From NCBI GenBank assembly GCA_015060925.1, contig SUXM01000004.1, forward strand, positions 81,516 through 145,515: DNA of 64,000 nucleotides, read 5' to 3'. Positions 34,944 through 44,390 of this stretch are shown in pieces. Under the pieces are notes generated by a model. It searched no databases. It was given only the letters and a program-made list of their open reading frames with translations, and was not told the DNA's origin. Each line of letters opens with the position of its first letter. Positions within the stretch are counted from its first letter, which is position 1. The position numbers and the translations under genes are program-made. This stretch comes from Parabacteroides distasonis (GTDB taxonomy: Bacteria > Bacteroidota > Bacteroidia > Bacteroidales > Tannerellaceae).

Positions 34944-37594
34944 TATAACTTATGAATCACATTCATTAGTTGGTTGCTTAGGCCGATGGTGTAGCCTTGG
35001 GAGACGAAGACTACCCGGTTGAAGGTATCGGCAATGATGAAGATCGGTAGACTGTTTGCATTGGACAGTCTCATGTTCTTGGCGATCTCTTTTTGGATAG
35101 TCTTGTCGATATCTACCCCGTAGGTAATGGTATTGGGCAACTCTCCAAATTCTTTCGGGTCAAAGCTCTGCAAACCCTTTTCATCGGGGAAAAGAAGAAC
35201 GATACCCCGTCCCCAACTCTCCAGATCCTGCTTGATAGCAGCCAAATCACGCATGACATGGTTGGTCGGTTCTTGGCGTGCACCTAAGATCGCTACGATA
35301 TAGTAACCTCGGCCGGTAGTGGCAAGCAGACTGACCTCTTCTCCGTTATCCGCACGTTTGAATTTGTTTTCGGAGTTGAAATTTCCGATGACTTGTATGT
35401 CATCTTTACTTTCCCGCATATTGAGTTGAATGTTATTTGTTTGGCCCGCTTCGATATTGAAGAAAGAGAGTTCAGTCAACACGTTGCCGTTTGCCATACG
35501 GGTACCGGTCACTAACAGATAATGTCCTTCATCCAAGGTCAACGGTCTCTTTAACAACGCACTCCATGTATCACCACTTCCCATATCCACGTCACTCGAT
35601 TCAAAGTTCAGTGTTTGTAATTTACCTGTCGGTAATATCTTGGCGATAGTAAAGTGGCTGTAATATTTCGGATCCGGCAGTACTTTGGTTGGTTGGTAAG
35701 CAGCTACGACACGACCCTTTTCGGTGGAGATAGGAGCGGTAGCCTCAAAGTCCACATCAATCCATCCCAATCCCCTTGCATATTGTACCTTTCCTGCAAC
35801 CGGTTCGATGCGTGCCGGGATACCTAAGCTACGGCATAATGCCACAAAGAAGATATCACGAGAATGGCGGTCGGCCACTCTTGATTTCCATACCCCCATC
35901 GGCATGATTGGTATACGTTGGGTATTCAGTGTATCATTGACTTGGATACTATCTTTCACCCAGTTGATGAGCAGTTGCGGGTTGGCTTTAGCTTCTACCT
36001 GTAGTTGTACATCCATCTTCGTTAGGAAAAATTTCCGGTATGGTGTAAGAAGTTCGTTGGCCACACGCGGGTTGAGCACATATTCCGTAAACAAAGAACT
36101 TTGCATCGGCTTCGTATAGGTTAGGTGATCCATCAATACGCTTGCCGGTGTGTCCCGCAAATCTTTGGCAGAGATAACATTCAACAAAGAAAGAGCTTTA
36201 GGACGTTGTTTCAACGGAGTTTCACGTAAAAACTTTTCGATCTCTTGCCAGTTTCCACGACTTCCCAACATGATTTTCACCGTTTTCTTTGGGTTGATAG
36301 ACAACTCCTTAGCTAAAGCTTCTGCCTTTTCCTCGGTATAGAAGGTCGCAACATATTGGTTGCGTATCACATCCTCGTCATGTAGTCGTTTGGCATTCTC
36401 CTCTTTCTGCTCTTCTGTAACTTCAGCCGGAATAGAACCATCAACAGGAGGTACTATATCCAAGGCAATGGTTTCAATGTCTCCTGGCTTTTTGTTGAGA
36501 GTAATCGTTATGTTTTCCTCTTTCCCGAAAGAGACTTTGCTGAAGCCGAACACTCCGTTTTTACTTGCCCAAACCAACATATCCCCTTTTCCGGCAGTCA
36601 AAGAAGCTTTCCCCTGCTTGTCTGTCTGTTTGTTGGCTACGGAATAAAACTCGGCATAGTTATAGATCTTAAATTCAACGTCAGCCCCTTCAACAGGTTG
36701 GTTGTTGGTATCTACTACCGTAATGGTTGTCTTGGCTGTCGGGGCGTAATTGTCAATGACATTGATCTCGGTGTAGTTGTCCGTCACATCCATGATCTCT
36801 TCAGGCCCTTTGTATTTCCCGAATACTTTGGTATGCATCAACATCCCTCGATAGGCAGGTCCGTTGAACCATCCTAAGTTTAATATCGGTTCCGGTTCGC
36901 AGGCTCCTAAGAAGAACCATTTACCATTTACCCAAGCCTCTACCCAAGCATGGTTATCGTCAGTATGCGCCCAACGAGGAGTATATACCTGCCTTGCCGG
37001 GATACCAACTGCACGTAAAGCTGCTACGGTGAAGGTCGATTCTTCACCACAACGACCGTATGCCGTTTTGACTGAAGCCAAAGGAGAACTGGTTCGGGCA
37101 TCGGATGGCGTATAAATAACCTTTTCATGACACCAATGGTTTACTTCCAAAACAGCATCATATAAAGAAAGATGTTTTACACGCTCTTTCAGCTCTTCGT
37201 AGAAGACCATGCGGCTATCATCCAAGTTCTCATTGTTTATACGTATAGGCATTACGAAATGGCGAAAGATATCCTCCGGTATGCTATCTCCCCAAGGCAT
37301 CTCTTCACGTGTTTGAAAAGAACTGCGCACATTGTCGAGATAGAATTGACCGTCATAATCGGTAATGTCACCGATTGGCATATAGGCATATAAGAAAGTC
37401 AAAGCCTGCTTTTCGTTTCCCGTTAACGATTGCTCAAACACCGAAAACAGATCACCTTGAGACAATGCTGCTTTTTTTGTCTTAAAATCCTCTTCAACCT
37501 CTTTAAGATAATCCTTATCAGAGATAAATTCTTTTGTGCATGAATTCCCTATAAACAGGGTAAACAAAATGATGAATAAGCTTGTTTTAGTCAT
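34943..37594 (-). CDS. Transglutaminase-like lipoprotein
   Basis: 883 residues from the ATG at 37594, chosen because it directly precedes the lipoprotein signal (lipobox ending IGNSC, Cys19). A transglutaminase-core domain around residues 140-235 has GRCGEES (Cys182) and DNHAWVEAW (His215). A carboxypeptidase-regulatory-like beta module follows (~285-365). Near residues 590-650 there is a second TG-like segment (LCRSLGIPARIEPVAGKVQ) lacking the Cys and His. The C-terminal ~200 residues include beta modules and a thioredoxin-like stretch. Probably a periplasmic or surface cysteine peptidase or transglutaminase; substrate unknown. Confidence 0.8.
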   Translation of the reverse strand: MTKTSLFIILFTLFIGNSCTKEFISDKDYLKEVEEDFKTKKAALSQGDLFSVFEQSLTGNEKQALTFLYAYMPIGDITDYDGQFYLDNVRSSFQTREEMPWGDSIPEDIFRHFVMPIRINNENLDDSRMVFYEELKERVKHLSLYDAVLEVNHWCHEKVIYTPSDARTSSPLASVKTAYGRCGEESTFTVAALRAVGIPARQVYTPRWAHTDDNHAWVEAWVNGKWFFLGACEPEPILNLGWFNGPAYRGMLMHTKVFGKYKGPEEIMDVTDNYTEINVIDNYAPTAKTTITVVDTNNQPVEGADVEFKIYNYAEFYSVANKQTDKQGKASLTAGKGDMLVWASKNGVFGFSKVSFGKEENITITLNKKPGDIETIALDIVPPVDGSIPAEVTEEQKEENAKRLHDEDVIRNQYVATFYTEEKAEALAKELSINPKKTVKIMLGSRGNWQEIEKFLRETPLKQRPKALSLLNVISAKDLRDTPASVLMDHLTYTKPMQSSLFTEYVLNPRVANELLTPYRKFFLTKMDVQLQVEAKANPQLLINWVKDSIQVNDTLNTQRIPIMPMGVWKSRVADRHSRDIFFVALCRSLGIPARIEPVAGKVQYARGLGWIDVDFEATAPISTEKGRVVAAYQPTKVLPDPKYYSHFTIAKILPTGKLQTLNFESSDVDMGSGDTWSALLKRPLTLDEGHYLLVTGTRMANGNVLTELSFFNIEAGQTNNIQLNMRESKDDIQVIGNFNSENKFKRADNGEEVSLLATTGRGYYIVAILGARQEPTNHVMRDLAAIKQDLESWGRGIVLLFPDEKGLQSFDPKEFGELPNTITYGVDIDKTIQKEIAKNMRLSNANSLPIFIIADTFNRVVFVSQGYTIGLSNQLMNVIHKL

Positions 37595-37615
37595 AGCGTC
37601 GATATTTATTCCGTA

Positions 37616-37623
37616 CAAATATA
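37616..37623 (-). promoter_or_regulatory. Bacteroidetes -7 box for the transglutaminase-like gene
   Basis: Minus-strand TATATTTG, 22 nt before the ATG at 37594, which supports that start over the in-frame codon at 37618. Confidence 0.55.
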
Positions 37624-37725
37624 ATGATAATATTTAAATATCAGCTTCTTAAGTGTTAAGCTATTGTATGATTCCTTATTTTTTCCTTACTTTGAAATCT
37701 AAATCTAAACGAAGTTATTCTTTTT

Positions 37726-39243
37726 ATGTTTCAGAATTTTAGTCTTATTGATAGTCCGGAGGCGATGTTATTGATTGCTTCCATTATTTTCTTTTTCAGT
37801 ATAGTTGCCGGTAAGGCTGGTTATCGTTTTGGATTACCTGCCTTATTGCTTTTTTTAGCAGTGGGCATGTTATTTGGAAGCGATGGCTTAGGAATTCAAT
37901 TTAATAATCCGCAAGCAGTCCAATATATTGGTATGTTGGCTTTGAGTATTATCTTGTTTTCAGGTGGTATGGATACGAAAGTGTCTGACATTAAACCCAT
38001 TGCAACGCAAGGTGTGTTATTGGCGACAGTCGGAGTTTTGCTTACTACATTTATAACGGGTGGTTTTATTTATTTTATTTTTCAGATTCTTTCCAGTTAT
38101 GTAACGCTTACATTTCCGGAGTCATTATTGATGGCAGCGGTTATGTCGTCTACAGATTCAGCCTCTGTTTTCTCTATTTTACGGAGTAAAGGGGTATATT
38201 TGAAAGAACGCTTGCGTCCGGCTTTGGAATTAGAAAGTGGTAGTAACGACCCGATGGCCTATATGCTCACTTTATTATTGATTACCTATATCCAAGTTGG
38301 CGGTATGAATCTTTCTGATGCCATCTTGCAATTGGTTGTTCAATTGTCGGTAGGTGCAATAGCCGGATATATATTAGGCCGGTTGATTGTTTTTTTGATC
38401 AATCATCTGAATCTGAATAATGAATCGCTTTATCCGATTCTGTTGATGACTATGGCATTTTTTACCTTTTCTGCGACAACCTTGTGTAAAGGAAATGGTT
38501 ATTTGGCAGTCTATATTGCCGGCTTAGTGGTTGGAAATGCAAGGATTGTTCATAAAAAGAGTATTGGAACTTTCTTTGATGGTTTTGCCTGGTTGTGGCA
38601 GATTGTGATGTTCTTATCTTTAGGTTTATTGGTTAACCCGCATGAATTGTTACCCGTAGCTCCTATGGGTTTGGCTGTCGGTTTCTTTATGATATTAGTC
38701 GCTCGCCCGGCAACAATCTTCTTGACTTTGTTACCTTTTAAGAACTTTTCGACAAGAGGAAAATTCTATATCTCATGGGTGGGACTTCGTGGGGCAGTTC
38801 CTATTATCTTCGCTACTTATCCTTGGATTGCCGGTGTAGCTCATGGAAGTATGTTCTTTAATATAGTCTTCTTTATCACGATTCTTTCCTTGTTGATTCA
38901 GGGGACAACGGTTACGTTATCAGCGAAATGGTTAGGGTTGATTGATGAACCGGAACGGAAAGATGAATTTGGTATTGAACTTCCGGATAATATCAAGAGT
39001 GCCATGAGTGAGATTGATATTACTCCTGCTGTTTTAGCCCATGGAAATAAACTGATGCATTTGACGCTTCCTGACCATACGTTGGCAGTTATGGTTAAGC
39101 GTGACGGACGTTATTTTATCCCGAAAGGGAATACCGAATTAAAGGAAAATGATAAGCTGTTGATGATTTCTGATAATGATGAAGCATTGCTTCAAGCGTA
39201 TGATGCTTTGGGGGTAAAAGAGTATACAATGAAGAAGAATTAG
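37726..39243 (+). CDS. Potassium/proton antiporter, CvrA/NhaP2 type
   Basis: 505 residues. About twelve transmembrane helices form a CPA1-type exchanger (RFGLPALLLFLAVGMLFG, SSTDSASVFSILRSKG and LELESGSNDPMAYML with the ion-binding Asp, GLRGAVPIIFATYPW). The C-terminal ~70 residues form a TrkA-C/RCK-C regulatory domain (LTLPDHTLAVMVKRDGRYFIPKGNTELKENDKLLMI). The combination matches K+/H+ antiporters. Expressed alone, convergent with the WbqC gene. Confidence 0.9.
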   Translation: MFQNFSLIDSPEAMLLIASIIFFFSIVAGKAGYRFGLPALLLFLAVGMLFGSDGLGIQFNNPQAVQYIGMLALSIILFSGGMDTKVSDIKPIATQGVLLATVGVLLTTFITGGFIYFIFQILSSYVTLTFPESLLMAAVMSSTDSASVFSILRSKGVYLKERLRPALELESGSNDPMAYMLTLLLITYIQVGGMNLSDAILQLVVQLSVGAIAGYILGRLIVFLINHLNLNNESLYPILLMTMAFFTFSATTLCKGNGYLAVYIAGLVVGNARIVHKKSIGTFFDGFAWLWQIVMFLSLGLLVNPHELLPVAPMGLAVGFFMILVARPATIFLTLLPFKNFSTRGKFYISWVGLRGAVPIIFATYPWIAGVAHGSMFFNIVFFITILSLLIQGTTVTLSAKWLGLIDEPERKDEFGIELPDNIKSAMSEIDITPAVLAHGNKLMHLTLPDHTLAVMVKRDGRYFIPKGNTELKENDKLLMISDNDEALLQAYDALGVKEYTMKKN

Positions 39244-39265
39244 GAGATGGTTATATGTAGAAAAA

Positions 39266-39307
39266 TTCCTCGGCATGGGAAAAATATTTCCTGCTGAGGA
39301 ATTTTTT
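39266..39307 (-). terminator. Terminator between the antiporter and WbqC genes; two-unit array G
   Basis: TTCCTCGGCATGGGAA (39266-39281) and TTCCTGCTGAGGAA (39288-39301) are each near-palindromic, start 22 bp apart and pair with each other (ATTCCTCGGCA with TGCTGAGGAAT). The stem is flanked by an A run on the left and a T run on the right, so it can terminate both genes. Confidence 0.7.
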
Positions 39308-39341
39308 ATTTCTTGCCCATCCGTTTTTGGATGAATGCAGG

Positions 39342-39974
39342 TTAATCTTGAGGGCGAATGGAGTTTTTGAGAACAAGTAATCCTTCCGGTCCCATGTTGA
39401 ATAATAAATCGACAATACTCATGTTGGGTTGGAATCCATATTTGTCTTGGAAGACCTGGTAGTAGGGCTTCGGACAAAATGTGGGATCTTCGCCGGGATG
39501 TTTAGGGCGGATGCTTTCTCGGAAGTCATTCGCTACCTCCGGTTGGTAATCCTCAGTATAGGAGATTATCGGATGCAGGTCAAGCAATTCGCAAATCAAT
39601 TGGCGAAGTTCTTCGTTGAAGTCGAATAGAAATTCATACTTCTTCTCATAGAAGGGGGCAAAATCTTCTTCATAATATTCGAAGAAAGGGCTCATGTTGT
39701 AAGCAGAGACCAAGGCATTCCAATGAAGGTGACGCCAATTGCCATGGTCAGAGATGCGGATATCTTTAGTCAAACATTTCAATGTGTCAGGTTTGACAAT
39801 CGGCACAGACAAGGCCAATGGCCCGTTTGCCGCGGCAATGGTACAACGATTCCGATAAGTCTGCTTCAAATAGTTCTCAGCAGTCTCTATGCATACTTCC
39901 GGGAATTGGAGCAATTTGCCATATTGTTGGATTGGTCCTAAATAGGCGGTTGATAGATAAACTGGTTGTGACAT
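39342..39974 (-). CDS. WbqC-like family protein
   Basis: 210 residues with the WbqC-like N-terminus (YLSTAYLGPIQQYGKLLQF) and NRCTIAAANGPLALSVPIV. The family is linked to polysaccharide or glycan biosynthesis by genome context only. Its ATG overlaps the stop of the upstream LepB paralogue (TAATG), so the two are translationally coupled. Confidence 0.82.
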   Translation of the reverse strand: MSQPVYLSTAYLGPIQQYGKLLQFPEVCIETAENYLKQTYRNRCTIAAANGPLALSVPIVKPDTLKCLTKDIRISDHGNWRHLHWNALVSAYNMSPFFEYYEEDFAPFYEKKYEFLFDFNEELRQLICELLDLHPIISYTEDYQPEVANDFRESIRPKHPGEDPTFCPKPYYQVFQDKYGFQPNMSIVDLLFNMGPEGLLVLKNSIRPQD

Positions 39975-40828
39975 TAGTTTACAGGTTTAAAAAAATGTTC
40001 TTTATCATGACTGAACCAGCAGAAACAAGCGTTCCCGATGATGTGGTCATGAGGGATAAAACCTAAGTGGCGCGAATCGACAGCTTCGTTTACATTGTCT
40101 GACAGCATCCAATAGTAATCTTGATCGAAAAAGAAGAAGGTCGTTTCTTTTCCGTCTAAATATAGTTTCCCGTCACGGAAAACTGCTTTGTCGCCGACTT
40201 GTGTACTGATAGCCTCCTTACAAGCCGTTAATGCAACGTCATCCAATCGATAGGCAAAACCCTTACGTGGGACAATTAGTCGGTAAGGGGGAAATTGTTT
40301 GCGGATAAAGTAGCGGTTATCCGCTTCCGGTAGTTCCTCGCGTATCTGATATTCCTCAAAGGAGGTTAGGGATAGGGAGAAACCATAAGGATCATTCTTC
40401 CAATTCCGGGTGGGAATATGGCGTTTCCGTAAAATTTTAAGGAGATCGACCCCGTATTTCTTAGGTATGAGATAGGTATTCAGTGCACGAGGTGAATGGG
40501 GTATCAGTACTCCGTTAACTTTGTATCCGTTATTGTCAACCAAAATGGTATCTCCTGGCATCCCGATACAACGGCTTAGAAACAGCGGTTGATGCAAGGT
40601 GTCTTTTAGTAAAGGGCTGGTAAACAAAACCACTTTGTTGCGTCCGGGGTTTCCCTTGATAGGCAGTTTGTTTACCAAGATATAATCTCCTTGGTGCAAA
40701 GCCTCCTCCATGGCATCTGTTGAAATGCGGTAAGACTCTACACCGAAGAGACGGATGAGCATGACAATCCCGACAATGATGCTAATCATAGCCAACCATT
40801 TACTGAATGTAGCCAGGGATTGTCTCAT
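39974..40828 (-). CDS. Signal peptidase I paralogue lacking Ser and Lys catalytic residues
   Basis: 284 residues from the ATG at 40828, 4 nt after the lepB stop. An in-frame ATG at 40885 would overlap lepB. One N-terminal transmembrane helix, then the signal-peptidase fold: the RCIGMPGDTI box and the C-terminal LSDNVNEAVDSRHLGFIPHDHI box align directly with LepB. Where LepB has the catalytic Ser of IPSSSL, this protein has ISTDAM (Ala39). Where LepB has the catalytic Lys of VKRCIGMPGD, it has LSRCIGMPGD (Ser85). It is therefore probably inactive as a Ser/Lys peptidase and may regulate or assist LepB. Confidence 0.82.
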   Translation of the reverse strand: MRQSLATFSKWLAMISIIVGIVMLIRLFGVESYRISTDAMEEALHQGDYILVNKLPIKGNPGRNKVVLFTSPLLKDTLHQPLFLSRCIGMPGDTILVDNNGYKVNGVLIPHSPRALNTYLIPKKYGVDLLKILRKRHIPTRNWKNDPYGFSLSLTSFEEYQIREELPEADNRYFIRKQFPPYRLIVPRKGFAYRLDDVALTACKEAISTQVGDKAVFRDGKLYLDGKETTFFFFDQDYYWMLSDNVNEAVDSRHLGFIPHDHIIGNACFCWFSHDKEHFFKPVN

Positions 40829-40832
40829 ACGC

Positions 40833-42230
40833 TTAATCAGGATGTACCCAACGGAACATGCGGTTCCAACGGATACCTCCGTCAAAAATTCCGCGGTCTT
40901 TATCTAATGATAACCATATCATAATCGGTTTACCGACAATATGATCCTCCGGAACGAATCCCCAAGAACGGCTGTCTGCGCTATTGTGGCGGTTATCACC
41001 CATCATCCAATAGTAATCATATTGGAATGTATAGGAATCAGCCGGCTGTCCGTTGATATACGCTTTGCCCTCTTTTACTTCTAAAGTATTTCCTTCATAG
41101 TTCCGGATGCAACGGCTATATAACCCGATGTTTTCAGCTGTCAATGGAATTGTTACCCCTTTTTTCGGAATCCATAATGGACCGTAGTTATCACGGCTCC
41201 AACCTGTTGAGTAATCAACCGGGAAGTAGGTGGCACCGCCAAATGAATCCGGCTCAATAATAACTCGTTTGACAATCGGTAGTTTTTTTATTGTTTCCAA
41301 AGCCTTTTGTGTCATCGGGAAATGATAAACCGGATTGAATTGTCCCTGCTCGTTAGGCTGGATACCTAAGAAAGACATCAGGTTGGTATTATTGTTCCCA
41401 TTGATTAATACACGGTCATCTTTACTAATCTCTAACAGGCGGAACTGTTCTTCGCTCAACATCGAACCGTCAGTCTCTATAAAATAGTTGTATTGCAACT
41501 TTTCCGGATTTTGAGCAGCTTTACCATCAATGTAGACTTGATTGTCACGGATCTCGATTGTATCCCCCGGCATGCCGATACAGCGTTTGACATAATTCTC
41601 ACGCTTGTCAACCGGACGGTAGATCACCTCCCCGAATGTGTTTTTATCTCCCCATACCTGATCACGTCCGTATTCTTCGACCAAGGTATAGTAATCCGGA
41701 TTCTGAACTTTTAAAGCAACAGTGTCACCGGCCGGGAAATTAAACACCACGATGTCATTTCGTTTTACCTCACCAAACCCTTTGACCCGCTTGTAATCCC
41801 ATTCTGGCCAGTCCAAATAAGACTTGCAATTAAAGAAAGGAAAGGTGTTTTGTACCAATGGGAAGGCTATCGGGGTATTGGGGACACGTGGTCCGTAGCT
41901 CAGTTTACTTACAAACAGGTAGTCTCCTACCAATAGTGATTTTTCTAAAGATGAACTTGGTATCTGGTAGTTCTGGAAAACAAATATGTTAATGAAGTAA
42001 ACAGCCACCAACGCAAATACTATGTCATCTACCCAACTAAGGATACTGCGGATCTGCGGGTTCTTAGATTGTTTCCAAGCTCCCCAAGGAATGTATTGGG
42101 TTAAAAATATATCCACAATGACAATCAAGCCGAATAGTAACCATCCGTTCTGCATCCACAGAGTGAAAAGCAGGTAGAGAATGGCTGCTATGCCGAATTT
42201 GATCCATTGTTTTTTAGAAAACTTTTTCAT
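40833..42230 (-). CDS. lepB: Signal peptidase I
   Basis: 465 residues, longer than the E. coli enzyme because of an insertion between the last two boxes. Two N-terminal hydrophobic segments, the catalytic Ser in IPSSSL (Ser94), the catalytic Lys in YVKRCIGMPGD (Lys215), and box E MMGDNRHNSADSRSWGFVPEDH. Cleaves Sec signal peptides at the periplasmic face of the inner membrane. Second gene of the minus-strand group dapB-lepB-paralogue-WbqC, 20 nt after dapB. Confidence 0.93.
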   Translation of the reverse strand: MKKFSKKQWIKFGIAAILYLLFTLWMQNGWLLFGLIVIVDIFLTQYIPWGAWKQSKNPQIRSILSWVDDIVFALVAVYFINIFVFQNYQIPSSSLEKSLLVGDYLFVSKLSYGPRVPNTPIAFPLVQNTFPFFNCKSYLDWPEWDYKRVKGFGEVKRNDIVVFNFPAGDTVALKVQNPDYYTLVEEYGRDQVWGDKNTFGEVIYRPVDKRENYVKRCIGMPGDTIEIRDNQVYIDGKAAQNPEKLQYNYFIETDGSMLSEEQFRLLEISKDDRVLINGNNNTNLMSFLGIQPNEQGQFNPVYHFPMTQKALETIKKLPIVKRVIIEPDSFGGATYFPVDYSTGWSRDNYGPLWIPKKGVTIPLTAENIGLYSRCIRNYEGNTLEVKEGKAYINGQPADSYTFQYDYYWMMGDNRHNSADSRSWGFVPEDHIVGKPIMIWLSLDKDRGIFDGGIRWNRMFRWVHPD

Positions 42231-42250
42231 CTCCTTCTTTATTTAATCAA

Positions 42251-42967
42251 TTAGAACTTAAGCATATCTTCCATACCCAAGAACCCTTTTTTACCAGCTG
42301 TAAATTCTGCGGCTACTACGGCTCCCAAGGCAAAACCGGCACGGCTTTTGGCATCATGTTTGATACTGATGGTGTCGACATCAGATTCGTAGGTAATTTC
42401 GTGGATACCCGGAACCTCACCTTCTCGGATGGCATGGATAGGAATATCAGTCTCTTTCTCTGCTGTTTCCAAAGTCCAACGTCCTTTACGTTCTACGTTT
42501 TCAAGGATTCCTTCTGCTAACGTGATGGCTGTTCCACTGGGAGCATCCAATTTGTGGATGTGGTGTGTCTCCATCATTTTTATATCGTAGGCAGGAAATT
42601 GGTTCATGATTTTGGCCAAATGTTTGTTTAAAGCAAAGAAGATGTTGACACCAATACTGAAGTTTGAAGCATAAAAGAAGGTCTTACCCTCTTTTTCACA
42701 CATTTCTTTGATTTCTTCGATCCGATTCAGCCATCCGGTCGTTCCTGATACCACCGGTACACCGGCAGCAAAGCTTTTCATATAATTATCGAATGCAGTG
42801 GCTGGGGTTGTAAATTCAATCGCTACATCTGCACTTTTGAAATTGTCTGAGTATATCTCCTCCGGATTGTTTATATCTATGATAGAAACAATTTGATGTC
42901 CTCTGCTTAGTGCAATTTGTTCGATGGTCTTTCCCATCTTTCCGTAACCGATAAGTGCAATTTTCAT
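42251..42967 (-). CDS. dapB: 4-hydroxy-tetrahydrodipicolinate reductase
   Basis: 238 residues from the ATG at 42967, which puts the NAD(P)-binding MKIALIGYGKMGK at the N-terminus as usual; an upstream in-frame codon would add six residues. Active-site motif ETHHIHKLDAPSGTA is present. Catalyses the reduction step after DapA in the lysine/diaminopimelate pathway. First gene of a minus-strand group that continues with lepB. Confidence 0.93.
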   Translation of the reverse strand: MKIALIGYGKMGKTIEQIALSRGHQIVSIIDINNPEEIYSDNFKSADVAIEFTTPATAFDNYMKSFAAGVPVVSGTTGWLNRIEEIKEMCEKEGKTFFYASNFSIGVNIFFALNKHLAKIMNQFPAYDIKMMETHHIHKLDAPSGTAITLAEGILENVERKGRWTLETAEKETDIPIHAIREGEVPGIHEITYESDVDTISIKHDAKSRAGFALGAVVAAEFTAGKKGFLGMEDMLKF

Positions 42968-43020
42968 ATTTATCCTAATTTTCAATTCATTCGATTAAAC
43001 TTTCGTTTGATAAAGTGCTG

Positions 43021-43028
43021 CAAATATA
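43021..43028 (-). promoter_or_regulatory. Bacteroidetes -7 box for dapB
   Basis: Minus-strand TATATTTG, about 54 nt before the dapB ATG. Confidence 0.5.
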
Positions 43029-43040
43029 CAAAATAATGAT

Positions 43041-43048
43041 TAGATTTG
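43041..43048 (+). promoter_or_regulatory. Bacteroidetes -7 box for the DUF2851 gene
   Basis: TAGATTTG matches TAnnTTTG, 29 nt before the ATG at 43077. Divergent from the dapB box 13 nt away. Confidence 0.45.
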
Positions 43049-43076
43049 AACCATAAATCTTAACTCTGAAAGAAGT

Positions 43077-44348
43077 ATGGAACGTTTATTACATTATGTT
43101 TGGAAATACAAACTTTATACGGCTTCCTCTTTATTGACCACTACAGAAGGAAATACCGTTGAAATTATCGACCCTGGATTAGAGAATGGAAATGCCGGTC
43201 CGGATTTCTTTAATGCAAAAATCAAGATAGATGGAACTTTGTGGGTAGGAAGTGTGGAGTTGCATGATAAGGCATCAGACTGGTTGCTCCATTGCCATCA
43301 TTTGGATAAAGCGTATGATAATGTTATTTTACATGTTGTCGGGGTCGATGATTTTCAACCTAAACGGACAAATGGTGAGTCGATACCTCAATGGGTTTTG
43401 ACTATACCCAAGCATGTCTCCCGTAATGTAGAATGGTTACTTTATCGGGAAACACCACTCCCATGTTTAGATTATATTTCTCAAATCGACCCGTTACATC
43501 TTTCTGCTTGGTTGGAGGTTTTACTCACTGAACGGTTAGAAAGAAAGACACACGACATATTGAATCTGTTAGCTTTTTATAAAGAGGATTGGAATGAGGT
43601 CTTTTATATTACTTTAACTCGTAACTTTGGTTTTGGGTTGAATAATGATGCTTTTGAAAGGTTGGCGAAAAGTATCCCTTTCCGTTGCATACAGAAACAA
43701 AGGAACAACCATTCGCAAATAGAGGCTTTGTTATTAGGACAAGCCGGAATGTTGGTGGAGGAAAAGGGGGATCATTATTATCGTTTGTTGCAACGGGAAT
43801 ATACATTCCTCCGACATAAATATGGCTTGATTCCTTTGGATGATAGCGTGTTTAAACATTTACGGATTCGCCCGATGAGTTTCCCTTATTTGAAAATAGC
43901 TCAGCTTGCCTCGCTTTGGGTACAGCATGATACATTGTTCTCTGCCATATTGGAAGCGCGTACGCCAGGTGAGGTAAAAAGATTTTTCCGGGTATCCCCT
44001 TCTCCTTATTGGGAAACCCATTATCATTTCCGGTATGCTTCTCCTAAAAAAGAGAAGGTTATGGGAGAAAATGCCCTTCATATCTTGTTGATAAATACAG
44101 TAGTACCAATGTTTTTTGCGTATGGTCTTCATCATAAGCAATCGGAATATTGTGAGCGTGCGCTTCGTCTTTTAGAAAGTATCCCACCTGAAAGAAACTC
44201 CATTGTCACTCTCTTTTGTAAGGCAGGTATTACTGTGCGGAATGCGGGAGATACCCAAGGACTGATCCAGTTGAAACGTGAATATTGTGAGAAGAAAAAA
44301 TGTTTGTATTGCCGAATAGGATTTAGGATGCTGAAATGCAAAGATTGA
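43077..44348 (+). CDS. DUF2851 family protein
   Basis: 423 residues with the DUF2851 N-terminus (MERLLHYVWKYKLY, IDPGLENGNAGPDFFNAKIK, WVGSVELHDKASDW). The Asp/Glu-rich VEI(I)DPG...GPDF...VELH layout resembles nuclease-type metal sites, but no activity is established for the family. A cysteine-containing C-terminus ends CLYCRIGFRMLKC. Restricted largely to Bacteroidetes. Confidence 0.8.
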   Translation: MERLLHYVWKYKLYTASSLLTTTEGNTVEIIDPGLENGNAGPDFFNAKIKIDGTLWVGSVELHDKASDWLLHCHHLDKAYDNVILHVVGVDDFQPKRTNGESIPQWVLTIPKHVSRNVEWLLYRETPLPCLDYISQIDPLHLSAWLEVLLTERLERKTHDILNLLAFYKEDWNEVFYITLTRNFGFGLNNDAFERLAKSIPFRCIQKQRNNHSQIEALLLGQAGMLVEEKGDHYYRLLQREYTFLRHKYGLIPLDDSVFKHLRIRPMSFPYLKIAQLASLWVQHDTLFSAILEARTPGEVKRFFRVSPSPYWETHYHFRYASPKKEKVMGENALHILLINTVVPMFFAYGLHHKQSEYCERALRLLESIPPERNSIVTLFCKAGITVRNAGDTQGLIQLKREYCEKKKCLYCRIGFRMLKCKD

Positions 44349-44390
44349 TTAATCGTATTTTATAGTATGCTGTTTCATCGGATTTTTCCT

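Noticed and set aside
40829..40885. Start of the LepB paralogue at 40885
   Set aside because: It would overlap lepB by 53 bases; the ATG at 40828 lies 4 bases after the lepB stop and directly precedes the transmembrane segment.
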